A stretch of 64,000 bases of DNA, taken from contig CAZAAW010000011.1 in the NCBI GenBank assembly GCA_964483325.1, positions 10,241-74,240 of the forward strand, written 5' to 3'. Positions 25,658 to 34,038 of the stretch are shown piece by piece (position 1 is the stretch's first letter; each line of letters opens with the position of its first letter). The stretch comes from CAZAAW01 sp964483325 (GTDB taxonomy: Bacteria; Pseudomonadota; Alphaproteobacteria; Rhizobiales; Kaistiaceae). The notes beneath the pieces were generated by a model, which did no database searches, was not told the DNA's origin, and saw only the letters and a program-made list of their open reading frames with translations. The position numbers were made by a program, and so were the translations under genes.

Positions 25658-26774
25658 ATGACGGCGAGGCGAAGGCGGAGAAGTCCAGCGATGCCACGGC
25701 GCGGCCGACGACGCGCTGGAGCTGCACCTGGCTGCCGGTCTCGGTCTTGGCGAAGATGCCCTTGAGGTGGAAGCGGACCGTCTCGCGGCTGACGCCGAAC
25801 TCGGCGGCGATCGCGTCGATGCCGAGGCCGGCCAGCAGCCGCGCCGTGGTGCGGATTTCCATCGGCGTCAGGCCGTAAAGCTCCTCCAGGCATGTCTCGA
25901 CCCGGCGCGGCATGAAGCCGTGGTCGAGGAGAAACACCGCCGCCGCCGCATCGGCTGCGGCCGAGCCGCCCTGCGTCATCGGTACGGCGAACAGCGTCAG
26001 CTGGTCGCCGCCATCGGCAAGCCGCAGGGCGCCCGCCCGGCGATCGCTGCCGGCCGCGCCGCGCAGCATCTGCTCCAGCCGTCCGGCGCGTCCGGCAAGG
26101 CGCGTCACGATGCGCTCGCCCTTCAGCTGCACCGGGCCCGCCGCCAGCATCGTGCCGGCGAGGCGGTTGGCGAGGATGACGCGGCCGGCGCCGTCGAGCA
26201 GGACGACGCCGACGGTCATCATGTCGAGCACGCGCTGCAGCGAGCGCTGGCGCGCCTCCAGACCGCGGATATGCATGCCGATCGCCTGCGCCCGGCGCAT
26301 ATGGTCGAGGACGAGGCCGAGCCGCTGCATGTCGTCCTGGTCGAACGGCTGCTGCCAGGCATGGCGCAGCACGCTGACCGCGACGCGCCGTCCGTCGTCT
26401 CCCGGCAGCACCGCCTGGATGGTCTCGGTCGGGAAGCGGACCATGAAGTCGTTGTAGAATTCCGTCCGCATCAGGTCTTCGTCACTGATGAGATCGCGGC
26501 GCCGGTAGACGGCGCCCGGCGGCATCAGCATGAGACGTTCGATGACGCAGTCGAGGCCGCGGTAATAGCTCTGGTATTCGTCCAGGACGGCGGCATCGAT
26601 GCCGGTGCCGGTGGCCGTCACATACTTGCCGTCGCCGTCATAGACGGCGAGCGCGACGACCGGCGCATCGAACAACTCGCCCATGGTGCGGAAGATGGCC
26701 GGTATCTCGTCAGGGCTGAGGATCGCCTGGTAGATCGCGCTGACGACCGACGAAAGTCCATCATGCCCCTGCAT
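25656..26774 (-). CDS. LuxR-type transcriptional regulator
   Basis: A 372-residue regulator. Residues 310-372 are a LuxR-type helix-turn-helix domain: YGLTPMEIRTTARLLAGLGI, then DAIAAEFGVSRETVRFHLKGIFAKT, with the recognition helix SRETVRFHLK. The N-terminal 300 residues have a PAS/GAF-like feel (ALAVYDGDGKYVTATG; LDMMTVGVVLLDGAGRVILANR), so it may sense a small molecule. It lies between the two PQQ dehydrogenase genes, convergent with the first and divergent from the second, which makes it the best candidate regulator of both. The ATG at 26772-26774 is preferred over an upstream TTG because GAAGG sits ten bases ahead. Confidence 0.87.
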   Translation of the reverse strand: MQGHDGLSSVVSAIYQAILSPDEIPAIFRTMGELFDAPVVALAVYDGDGKYVTATGTGIDAAVLDEYQSYYRGLDCVIERLMLMPPGAVYRRRDLISDEDLMRTEFYNDFMVRFPTETIQAVLPGDDGRRVAVSVLRHAWQQPFDQDDMQRLGLVLDHMRRAQAIGMHIRGLEARQRSLQRVLDMMTVGVVLLDGAGRVILANRLAGTMLAAGPVQLKGERIVTRLAGRAGRLEQMLRGAAGSDRRAGALRLADGGDQLTLFAVPMTQGGSAAADAAAAVFLLDHGFMPRRVETCLEELYGLTPMEIRTTARLLAGLGIDAIAAEFGVSRETVRFHLKGIFAKTETGSQVQLQRVVGRAVASLDFSAFASPS

Positions 26775-27124
26775 GGCGCACAAGCCTTCGGCATTTATCC
26801 GTCAGGCTATCAATAAACCAGGCAGACTTCTGCGGCCAGCCCGCTGCGCCGCCTATTGCGCCAATGTCGCGGGCGAAGGGCGACGATTAGACAAGAAATA
26901 GCCTTCAGAAGCTTTCTATCATCATCTGTATTATGTCCTTATCATAAGGTATTATTACATAATATCCCGTTGGACCAGCCTGCTTTTTCCTGTCGACCTA
27001 CCTTATCGGGTAGGGACAAGCGGCGAGCACGATGCTTAGCCTCGCCAGCCCGGCGGCCCTGAGCAAACGATTGCTCCCGCCGCGTTCGGCATGGCGAAGA
27101 CCGTGCCGTCTCTCGGAGAAAAAC
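26775..27124. other. Divergent regulatory region between luxR-type gene and second PQQ dehydrogenase
   Basis: A 350-bp stretch without a gene. Its middle (26885-26970) is strikingly AT-rich for this genome and holds a nested inverted repeat described separately. A second small hairpin, CTACC-TTATC-GGGTAG, lies near 26998-27013 and shares the CCTTATC word with the first. The second dehydrogenase gene has GGAGAA six bases before its ATG. Confidence 0.5.
26929..26964. promoter_or_regulatory. Nested inverted repeat, likely operator/promoter
   Basis: Outer arms TATTATGT (26929-26936) and ACATAATA (26957-26964) are perfect inverted repeats. Inside them CCTTAT-C-ATAAGG (26937-26949) is a perfect 13-base palindrome. 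The block is AT-rich inside a GC-rich divergent region between a LuxR-type regulator and a PQQ dehydrogenase, which is what an activator site would look like. No protein binding is shown by sequence alone. Confidence 0.6.
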
Positions 27125-28942
27125 ATGAGGGTTGGAATCATGACCGGCACTACACGGTCCCTGCTTGCCTCGGCGCTGCTGGCTTCGGTCTGCGCCATGC
27201 CGGCGATGGCGGCGGAAGTCACCGACGAACGTCTCGTCAATGCCGATTCGGAGCCGCAGAACTGGCTGCTGCCGTTCAAGAACTACAGCGCCCACCGCTT
27301 CTCGCCGCTCGACGAGATCACGCTCGACAACGTGAAGAACCTGCGCGTCGCCTTCACGCTGCCGATCACGACGGCCCTCAACGGCCGCACCGTGGTGAAC
27401 CTGCAGGCGCCGGTGCTGGTCGACGAAGGCATCATGTATTTCGACGATGGCGGCGGCGTCATCTACAAGGTCGACGTCACGGCCGGCAACACGGCCAGCA
27501 CGGTGTGGACGGCCGATGCCGTCGTCGCCAAGGACACGCCGTCGATGACGCGCGGTCTCTCCCTCTACGGCAACAATGTCTATGCCGCGCTGCGCGACGG
27601 CCGTGTCGTCGCGGTCGATCGCGAGACCGGCGAATTCATCTGGGATCTCAAGGTCGCCAAGGTGCCGCATGAAGGCGACTCGGGCCCGGAGGGCATCGGC
27701 CTTGCCGGCGAAGCCTTCACCACGGCGCCGCTCGCCGCCGGCGGCCACATCTTGGTGTCGCAGTCGGTCGGCGACGCCGGCACGCGCGGCTGGCTGCAGG
27801 CGCTGAACCCCGAGGACGGCTCGGACGTCTGGCGTACCTATGTCATCCCGGCCCCCGGCGAACCCGGCTCGGAGACCTGGAAGGACGACAACAACGCCTG
27901 GAAGACGGGCGGCGGCGGCATGTGGACCACCGGCTCCTACGATCCGGAACAGCGGATCACCATCTGGGGCACGGCCAACCCGGTGCCGATGTTCGACCCC
28001 GAGTTCCGCCCCGGCGACAACCTCTTCACCAACTCCGCCATCGCTTTCAACGTCGATGACGGCTCGATGAAGTGGTACTTCCAGTACACGCCGAACGACT
28101 CGTGGGATTATGACGAGAACGGCGTCCACATGCTCTACGACGCCGAGATCAACGGCGAGACCCGCAAGGTCGTCGGCCACTACGGCCGCAACGGCTTCTA
28201 CTACCAGCTCGACCGCACCAGCGGCGCCTTCATCGCCGCCACCCAGTATGCCGACAAGGTGACCTGGACGGCCGGCGTCGACCCGAAGACCGGCAAGCCG
28301 GTGGAATACGATCCCGCCCTCGACATCCAGACCTACGTGCCGGGCGTGCGCGCCATGCGCGGCGAGACCGTCGACCAGATCGAGTTCACCTGCCCGCAGC
28401 TGACGGGTGGCGTGCGCTGGCAGCCGCCGGCCTATGACGCCCGCACGCACCGCGCCTACTCGGCCGGCCTCGACGGCTGCTACAAGCTGCCCGTCACCGA
28501 CACCGTCTCTGCCGGTCCGAACGGCGGCATCGACGCCTCGCAGCGTGGCGGCCTCTACGGCGCCAACTTCGCCGACACGGTCCATGAGAGCTACTACGGC
28601 GTCCTGACCTCGGTCGACGTCGTGTCCAACAAGATCGTCGCCCGCCACCAGGCGCCGTACGAGTATCTGTCGGGCATCCTGCTGACCGCCGGCGAGGTCG
28701 CTTTCACGGCAACACCGGACGGCTTCGTCACGGCGCATAACCAGGACACGCTGGACGAGGTCTGGCGCTTCAGCATCGGCATCGCCATCAAGGCCCCGCC
28801 GATCGCCTATTCGGTCAACGGCAAGGAGTATATCGCCATTCTCGCCGGCGCTCCGCCGGCCACCAATGGCGGCGCCACCGGCCCGCATCCCGAGCTCGGG
28901 AACATGCAGGTCGGCGCCATGCTCTACGTCTTCTCGCTGTAA
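27125..28942 (+). CDS. Second PQQ-dependent alcohol dehydrogenase, lanthanide-type signature
   Basis: A 605-residue periplasmic quinoprotein paralogous to the one at 23865-25604; both share PAPGEPGSETWKD, the WGT-PVPMFDPEFRPGDN block and the ending SVNGKEYIAILAG. The signal peptide ends at MPAMAA. Asp328 in SWDYDENG is the probable catalytic base and Asp330 the lanthanide-type ligand. As in its sister, the vicinal cysteines are absent (DTPSMTRGLSLYG at that position). A Gly/Ala/Pro-rich insertion near the C terminus (PPATNGGATGPHP) is not in the first copy. Two such genes in one cluster often differ in metal or substrate. It is divergent from the LuxR-type gene. Confidence 0.9.
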   Translation: MRVGIMTGTTRSLLASALLASVCAMPAMAAEVTDERLVNADSEPQNWLLPFKNYSAHRFSPLDEITLDNVKNLRVAFTLPITTALNGRTVVNLQAPVLVDEGIMYFDDGGGVIYKVDVTAGNTASTVWTADAVVAKDTPSMTRGLSLYGNNVYAALRDGRVVAVDRETGEFIWDLKVAKVPHEGDSGPEGIGLAGEAFTTAPLAAGGHILVSQSVGDAGTRGWLQALNPEDGSDVWRTYVIPAPGEPGSETWKDDNNAWKTGGGGMWTTGSYDPEQRITIWGTANPVPMFDPEFRPGDNLFTNSAIAFNVDDGSMKWYFQYTPNDSWDYDENGVHMLYDAEINGETRKVVGHYGRNGFYYQLDRTSGAFIAATQYADKVTWTAGVDPKTGKPVEYDPALDIQTYVPGVRAMRGETVDQIEFTCPQLTGGVRWQPPAYDARTHRAYSAGLDGCYKLPVTDTVSAGPNGGIDASQRGGLYGANFADTVHESYYGVLTSVDVVSNKIVARHQAPYEYLSGILLTAGEVAFTATPDGFVTAHNQDTLDEVWRFSIGIAIKAPPIAYSVNGKEYIAILAGAPPATNGGATGPHPELGNMQVGAMLYVFSL

Positions 28943-28956
28943 GACGCTTGTCATGC

Positions 28957-28994
28957 GGGGACGGGCCGATGCGGTCCGTCCCCGTTCCTTTTTT
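28957..28994 (+). terminator. Rho-independent terminator of the second PQQ dehydrogenase
   Basis: GGGGACGG and CCGTCCCC enclose an inner CCG-ATG-CGG, giving a near-continuous 12-bp stem with one G-T pair and a 3-base loop. It is followed by GTTCC and six T. It separates the dehydrogenase from the pentapeptide gene and argues that the latter starts downstream of 28995. Confidence 0.85.
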
Positions 28995-29012
28995 CCGGAC
29001 GAAATGCTGCCG

Positions 29013-30455
29013 ATGCGTGCCGCCGCAACTCTGACCGCGCTGCTGGTCTCAGCCGTCGCTGCTGCGGCGCTCGACTTCTCCGCCCCGCCCCCTTCGGTCT
29101 GGGAGCTGACCCTCGGCCATCCGGCGCGCGCCCTGCCGCGCGACAGCTTCGCCAATTTCGCCTGCGGCACCGGCGGCGGACCGCCATCGCGCGCCATCGG
29201 CACCTGGACCGATTTCGCGCTCTGCCCGGCGGACGCCGCGACCGGACTCCACGACGTCTATTTCGAATTCGACGACGAGCTGCGCTACCGCGCCCTTGCC
29301 CTGCGCATGGACCGCGAGGCGGCCCGTTTCGCCTATACATCCGTCTACGACATACCGGTCATCGCCTCCGGCCTCTTCAACGCCGACGGCGCGCTGATGG
29401 GCCTGCGCTTCGTCTCCGATCCGCGCGTCCCCGACGCGGTGCGCGAGAACGGCTACAGCCTCGGCACCTTCATCCTGTCCCGCTTCAGCGGCGGCTGGAG
29501 CTGCACCGACACGCCGCAGGCGGAAGGCGAATCGGCCTACATGGACCGCTACCTCAACCGCCGCTGCGACAAGACCGACGCGGAGGCCGGGCAGCGCTAC
29601 AGCGTCGAGCAGCGCTTCCTGCGCCGGCGCGGCCAGCATGCCATCGACCCGGTCACCAACATGCCGACCGAGGGCCAGTTCGAGAGCACGGCCCGCGTCG
29701 AGATCATGCTGCTGGCGGCGCCGGACAAGGCGGCGCTGGACGCCGTTCCGGCGGCGGCACCGCCGCTCGACGACGCGCTGGTGGCGCGGGTGCGCGACTG
29801 CGCCGGCTGCGACCTCGCCGGCGCGGAGCTGAAGCGGGCCGACCTCAAGGGCGCCAACCTCGCCGGCGCCGACCTTTCCGGCGCCAATCTCCACGGCGCC
29901 GACCTGTCGGGCGCCGACCTTTCCGGGGCGCGCCTGATCGGCGCCAATCTCGATCGCGCCCTCCTGCGCCGCGCCAATCTCGATCGCGCCGAGCTGACCG
30001 GCGCCATGGCCTATGAGGCGCAATTGCAGGGCGCCTCGCTGCGCGGCGCCCTGATGCGCTCCTTCCATGCCGGCCATGTCCAGCTCGTCGGCGCCGATCT
30101 CAGCGATGCCGTCGTCTCCGATTCCGATCTCGTCGGAGCGCGGATCAGCAACGCCACCCTCACCGGCGCCGATTTCACCCGTTCCGGCCTCGGCGGGGCA
30201 CAGCTCGGCCGCTCGCGCATGGCCGGCGCCCGCTTCAACAATGCCTCGCTGGCGGAGGCCGGCCTTGCCGGCGCCGATCTCGCCGGCGCCGACCTTTCCG
30301 GCGCCGATCTCATCCGCGCCGACCTCACCGGCGCCGACCTCAGCGCGGCACGGTTCGCCGGCGCGCGCCTGACATCGGCCCGGCTCGGCGAAACCAAACG
30401 CGAAGGGGCGTCCTTCGACGGGGCGATCCTGCCGCGCGATTTCCGGCATAACTAG
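29013..30455 (+). CDS. Exported fusion of an unknown domain and a pentapeptide-repeat domain
   Basis: A 480-residue protein with a signal peptide (MRAAATLTALLVSAVAAAA). Residues 25-225 are homologous to the whole mature part of the solo protein encoded at 37765-38622 (shared: DSFANFACGTGGGPPSR with DAFIEFACGTNGGPPSR, ALCPADA/ARCPADA, VYFEFDDELRY/VYFRYDDELEY). From Cys263-Ala-Gly-Cys266 the chain consists of about 40 pentapeptide repeats (ADLSGANLHGADLSGADLSG), which fold as a right-handed quadrilateral beta-helix, until about residue 465. The CxGC lead-in and following residues resemble the second pentapeptide protein at 36690-37565. It starts 18 bases past a terminator; an ATG at 29004 is also possible. 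Function unknown; its position suggests a role near the PQQ enzymes. Confidence 0.82.
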   Translation: MRAAATLTALLVSAVAAAALDFSAPPPSVWELTLGHPARALPRDSFANFACGTGGGPPSRAIGTWTDFALCPADAATGLHDVYFEFDDELRYRALALRMDREAARFAYTSVYDIPVIASGLFNADGALMGLRFVSDPRVPDAVRENGYSLGTFILSRFSGGWSCTDTPQAEGESAYMDRYLNRRCDKTDAEAGQRYSVEQRFLRRRGQHAIDPVTNMPTEGQFESTARVEIMLLAAPDKAALDAVPAAAPPLDDALVARVRDCAGCDLAGAELKRADLKGANLAGADLSGANLHGADLSGADLSGARLIGANLDRALLRRANLDRAELTGAMAYEAQLQGASLRGALMRSFHAGHVQLVGADLSDAVVSDSDLVGARISNATLTGADFTRSGLGGAQLGRSRMAGARFNNASLAEAGLAGADLAGADLSGADLIRADLTGADLSAARFAGARLTSARLGETKREGASFDGAILPRDFRHN

Positions 30456-30505
30456 GTGCGACGGCGGCGAACGCCGCGCACCCGTATTCGCAAGGGAGAC
30501 TGGAA

Positions 30506-31030
30506 ATGAACATGACGATGCGGTTCGGGCGCGGCCTCGCTCTGGCCCTGCCGATGGCGGCGGCGCTGATCTTCTGGGCGGCGCCCGGCGAGGCGCAGGA
30601 ACCCGATCCGGAGCTGGTGAGCATCGGCGAGCAGGTGTGGAAGACGAAGGCGTCATGCCGCGAATGCCATGGCGGCCTCGGCACCGGCGTCCCGGACAAC
30701 CACCAGGCGCCCAAGGGCTCCAGCTTCCGCACCACGATGCTGTCGGAAGCCGAGCTCGCCGAAGTCATCAAATGCGGCCGCATAGCGACGCCGATGCCGT
30801 CTTTCGACCGGCGCGCCTATGAGGACAAGCGCTGCTACGATTCCACCGCCGCCGATCTCGGATCGGACGTGCCGCCGAAGGGCGTGCCGAACCTCAACCA
30901 GCGCGAGATCAATGCGCTGGCGGCGTTCATCACCGCCAAGTTCAAGGACAAGGGCGAGCCGACGGTCGCGGAATGCGAGGCCTTCTGGGGCGCCGGCGCC
31001 TCCTCGTGCCAGGAATTCGCCGGCCACTGA
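30506..31030 (+). CDS. Exported cytochrome c with four extra conserved cysteines (copy 1)
   Basis: A 174-residue protein with a signal peptide ending GEAQE (about residue 31). The heme motif is Cys51-Arg-Glu-Cys54-His55, and Met97 in ATPMPSF is the probable distal ligand. Four more cysteines (90, 110, 157 and 168) match those of the sister cytochrome at 31116-31682 in number and spacing, so two disulfides are likely. The shared block reads EVIKCGRIATPMPSFDRRAY and then KRCYDSTAADLG. Given its place next to two PQQ dehydrogenases, it is a plausible electron acceptor in the manner of MxaG, XoxG or PedF. AAGGGAG precedes the ATG. It ends at a shared terminator with its convergent sister. Confidence 0.88.
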   Translation: MNMTMRFGRGLALALPMAAALIFWAAPGEAQEPDPELVSIGEQVWKTKASCRECHGGLGTGVPDNHQAPKGSSFRTTMLSEAELAEVIKCGRIATPMPSFDRRAYEDKRCYDSTAADLGSDVPPKGVPNLNQREINALAAFITAKFKDKGEPTVAECEAFWGAGASSCQEFAGH

Positions 31031-31052
31031 CGGCCGGCATCGCTGGAGACAG

Positions 31053-31085
31053 AAAAGGCGGGCGCCTCCCCGGCGCCCGCCTTTT
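31053..31085. terminator. Bidirectional terminator between the two sister cytochromes
   Basis: A perfect 10-bp stem (GGCGGGCGCC at 31057-31066 and GGCGCCCGCC at 31072-31081) carries AAAA on one side and TTTT on the other. It therefore works in both directions and serves the convergent cytochrome genes on each side. Confidence 0.9.
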
Positions 31086-31115
31086 CGCTGTTCGGGCCGC
31101 GATGCGGCGCAGACC

Positions 31116-31682
31116 CTAGCCGCCGGCCGGCTTGTCTTCGGCCGGCGCCGCCTGGGCGGCGTCCTTGGTCGGATAGCGGCTGCAAAGGTCGCTCGGACCG
31201 CCGAAATAGGCGACGCATTCTTCCTGCGTGACCGGACCGGCGCCGACGATCTTCTGCGAGATGTAGTCGGCGATGGCGTCGATCTGCATCGGCTGCAGCG
31301 TCACCGAGGCGCGGTTCGGTACCTGGTCGCCGAGATCCTCGGCGGTCGAATCGTAGCAGCGCTTGTCGGTATAGGCGAAGCGGTCGAAATGCGGCATGCC
31401 GGTGCCCGGCCGGCCGCACTGGATGACCTCGCGGATCTGGTCGCGATCCAGGGCGAGGTTGCGCAGCGACGGCGCACCGCCGTCCGAATGCGGATCGCCG
31501 TTACCGTCGGCGGCCCAGCCATGGCAGAACGGGCAGCCGGCCTTGTTGGCCCACAACTGGGCGCCCTGGGCCACCGTGTCGGCGGCCGAAGCGGTCGTCG
31601 CGGCCGCCAGCATCAATCCGAATGCCGCCAGCCCGGCGCGCACCAGCGCACGCGGCGACGCCGTGAAAACCCGAGTATTCAT
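31116..31682 (-). CDS. Exported cytochrome c with four extra conserved cysteines (copy 2)
   Basis: A 188-residue protein whose signal peptide ends at ASAAD (about residue 34). The heme motif is Cys50-Pro-Phe-Cys53-His54 and the distal Met is probably Met96 in GTGMPHF. Cysteines 89, 109, 156 and 167 correspond to 90, 110, 157 and 168 of the sister protein. The two differ in the heme loop: this one has an insertion with NGDPHSDGG. A tail rich in Ala, Pro and acidic residues follows the globular part. Convergent with its sister. The pair probably arose by duplication and may accept electrons from different PQQ dehydrogenases. Confidence 0.88.
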   Translation of the reverse strand: MNTRVFTASPRALVRAGLAAFGLMLAAATTASAADTVAQGAQLWANKAGCPFCHGWAADGNGDPHSDGGAPSLRNLALDRDQIREVIQCGRPGTGMPHFDRFAYTDKRCYDSTAEDLGDQVPNRASVTLQPMQIDAIADYISQKIVGAGPVTQEECVAYFGGPSDLCSRYPTKDAAQAAPAEDKPAGG

Positions 31683-32061
31683 CGTCTTTGCTAACCCTCC
31701 GTCGATTGCGGATCCCCGGGCTCGGCGCTGTCCCTCGCTGCTGCCTGGTCTCCGCGCCGGCGTTTGTTCGCCTTGTGTTATCGCGGAAGGCAGTCCCCGG
31801 AGCCGGGTTTCGCATCGGAGTAAAGTGATGATACCCTATGCAAAGTCAACAGTTGCAGCAGGGCGGCAGCCGGTGCCGGCCACCCGTCGCGCCGGCCGTG
31901 AGGCTGCATGAACCCTGGCGATCACGTGATTTGCCATCCGGCTCGTGCAGCTGCGACAAATGTGACGTAAGACTTACGGATTGCCGCAGCGCCGGACCGG
32001 CGCCCCGGGGGAGAACGCCGGGAGCCGCCAAGACAGGCGTACCGGCCGGAGGGGAACTGCC
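31683..32061. other. Divergent regulatory region with two palindromes
   Basis: A 379-bp region between the minus-strand cytochrome and the NitT-type operon. Two perfect palindromes are present: ATCACGTGAT at 31921-31930, and CGTAAG-A-CTTACG at 31966-31978. The latter is also flanked by GCTGCG (31950-31955) and CGCAGC (31985-31990). These are operator candidates for the downstream transporter. I see no gene here. Confidence 0.5.
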
Positions 32062-32817
32062 GTGACGAAGACGAAGATCACCATCTATCGCCTGCTGGCG
32101 CTCGCCGTACTCATCGGATTGTGGTGGCTGGCCGCCAATGTCGCCGGCCGCAACCTCCTGCCGACGCCGCTGGCGACGGCCGAGGCGGCCATCAAGCTGG
32201 CGCAGGAAGGCCGGCTCTGGAAGGCGATCTACGAAAGCCTGTTGGTCTATCTCACGGGGTTCGGCCTGGCGACGCTGGTCGGCGTGCCGATCGGCCTGTT
32301 CCTCGGCGCCTTCCGCACCCTCGGCCGGACGATGGAAGTCTACGTCAACGCGCTGATGGCGACGCCGCGCGTCGCCTTCATCCCGCTGATCATCGTGTTC
32401 CTCGGCCTCGGCCCGCAGGCGAAGATCTTCATCATCTTCCTCGGCGCGGTGATGCCGATCCTGGTCAATACCTATGCCGGCGTCCTCAACAGCGACGGCG
32501 AGCTGACGGAGATGGCGCGTTCGGCCGGCGCCAGCCGCCTGCAGATCTTCGTGCGCATCCTGCTGCCCGGCGCCCTGCCCTTCATCATCGTCGGGCTGCG
32601 GCTCGGCGCCACGGTCGGCCTGATCAACACCGTCGTCGCCGAGCTCTATACGGCGGTCACCGGTCTCGGCGGCCTGCTGTCGCGCTACGGCAATACCTTC
32701 AACATGGCGCCCTATTTCGTCGTGGTGCTTTGCCTGTCGGTGATCGGCGTCCTCGTCACGCAGGGATTGCGGCTTCTGGAAAATCGCATGGACCGCTGGC
32801 GCTATAACGGCGGCTGA
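32062..32817 (+). CDS. ABC transporter permease, NitT/TauT/SsuC type
   Basis: A 251-residue inner-membrane permease with six spans. It shows the SsuC/TauC-type start IYRLLALAVLIGLWWLAANV, the SLLVYLTGFGLATLVGVPIG helix, and the cytoplasmic coupling loop EMARSAGASRLQIFVRILLP that contacts the ATPase. It begins at GTG nine bases after GGAGGGG. The order permease, binding protein, ATPase shows a complete importer. Family members carry nitrate, sulfonates, taurine, cyanate, riboflavin or pyrimidine precursors. The ligand cannot be named; placement beside the PQQ genes makes a compound of one-carbon or alcohol metabolism possible. Confidence 0.9.
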   Translation: MTKTKITIYRLLALAVLIGLWWLAANVAGRNLLPTPLATAEAAIKLAQEGRLWKAIYESLLVYLTGFGLATLVGVPIGLFLGAFRTLGRTMEVYVNALMATPRVAFIPLIIVFLGLGPQAKIFIIFLGAVMPILVNTYAGVLNSDGELTEMARSAGASRLQIFVRILLPGALPFIIVGLRLGATVGLINTVVAELYTAVTGLGGLLSRYGNTFNMAPYFVVVLCLSVIGVLVTQGLRLLENRMDRWRYNGG

Positions 32818-32975
32818 CGGACAGAAACAGGTGCGGCACTAGCCAGCCGATGGCCGGCTTTACTATAAGCGGTAAGGAAAAGAGGCGGCTGCGGCCGCCT
32901 GCACATGGAGCGAGCGTCCACTGCCGGGTCGGCGCTGCCGACCCGAGCCCAAAGAAAACCAGAGGGATCTGAACT

Positions 32976-34004
32976 ATGAGTCTCCATAGGATGGTGCGCG
33001 CCATCGCCGGCCTCGGCGTGATTGGCGCCGCCCTGGCGTGCGCGCCCGCCAATGCCGCTCCGTTCCGCATCATCAGCACCGACATCGAGACGGCGCTGGT
33101 GCCCAATTCCGTCATCGACCTCGCCCTGACGGGCGGCTATTTCGAGCGCGAAGGCGTCGAAGTCGAGCTGGTGCGCGTCCAGCAGACGCCATCGGCCGTC
33201 GCCGCGCTGCAGGCCGGCGAGGGCGAGATGGCCAACATCTCGGTCGAGGCGGCGCTGCAGATCGTCGCCCGCGGCCAGATGGACATCCGGGCCGTCACCT
33301 CGCCGAACAAGTTCCTGCCCTTCCTGATCGCCGGCAAGAACGAGATCGCCGACGTCAAGGGCCTCAGCGGCCATTCCTTCGGCGTCGGCCGCGTCGGCAG
33401 CCTCGACTACACGCTGAGCACGATGGCCATGCGCTCGTCCGACGTCGATCCGGAGAGCGTCAACTTCGTGCCGATCGGCCAGCCGCCGGCCCGCGCCCAG
33501 GCGCTCGCCGCCGGCGCCATCGACGCCACCACGGTGTCGATCGGCGTCTGGCTGGGCATCCCGGACAAGAGCGCCCTGCATGTCATCATGCCGGCCGCGC
33601 AGTTCGGCGACGCCGCCCCGGTCGTCAACAAGGTCAATGTCGTCTCCGCCGACGTGCTGGCCAACCGCCGCCAGGAAGTGCAGGCGGTGGTCGCCGCCCT
33701 CATCAAGGCGTCGCGCGACTTCAGCAACGATCCGTCGAAGTGGGTCGACGCGATGGTCGTGGCGCGCCCCGACGTCTCGCGGGAGGACCTGGAGCAGTTG
33801 GCCGACGCCTTCAAGGGCAGCTGGAGCGTCAATGGCGGCCTGTCGGCCAAGGAGCTCACCTTCTCGGTCGACGAGACCTACAAGAGCGAAGACTTCGCCG
33901 GATTGCCGAAGCTGGAGCTCGCCCAGTGGGTCGACTTTTCCGTCATCGACGACATCCTGAAGGATATCGGCGTCGACAGCGGCTCGGACGAGCCCACGCG
34001 CTAG
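32976..34004 (+). CDS. ABC transporter binding protein, NitT/TauT type
   Basis: A 342-residue periplasmic protein of the NMT1/SsuA-like fold. The signal peptide ends at PANAA (about residue 28). Motifs include LALTGGYFEREGVEVELVRV, VAALQAGEGEMANISVEAAL, LSGHSFGVGRVGSLDYTLST and GAIDATTVSIGVWLG, which are the ligand-cleft segments of this family. It is the middle gene of the importer; the 158 bp before it contain a perfect 7-bp hairpin (AGGCGGC/GCCGCCT near 32883-32900), which may stabilise the binding-protein transcript and raise its level over the permease. Confidence 0.9.
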   Translation: MSLHRMVRAIAGLGVIGAALACAPANAAPFRIISTDIETALVPNSVIDLALTGGYFEREGVEVELVRVQQTPSAVAALQAGEGEMANISVEAALQIVARGQMDIRAVTSPNKFLPFLIAGKNEIADVKGLSGHSFGVGRVGSLDYTLSTMAMRSSDVDPESVNFVPIGQPPARAQALAAGAIDATTVSIGVWLGIPDKSALHVIMPAAQFGDAAPVVNKVNVVSADVLANRRQEVQAVVAALIKASRDFSNDPSKWVDAMVVARPDVSREDLEQLADAFKGSWSVNGGLSAKELTFSVDETYKSEDFAGLPKLELAQWVDFSVIDDILKDIGVDSGSDEPTR

Positions 34005-34038
34005 GACTGTGGCCCGAGCAGCAGCAGAGAGCGGCGGG

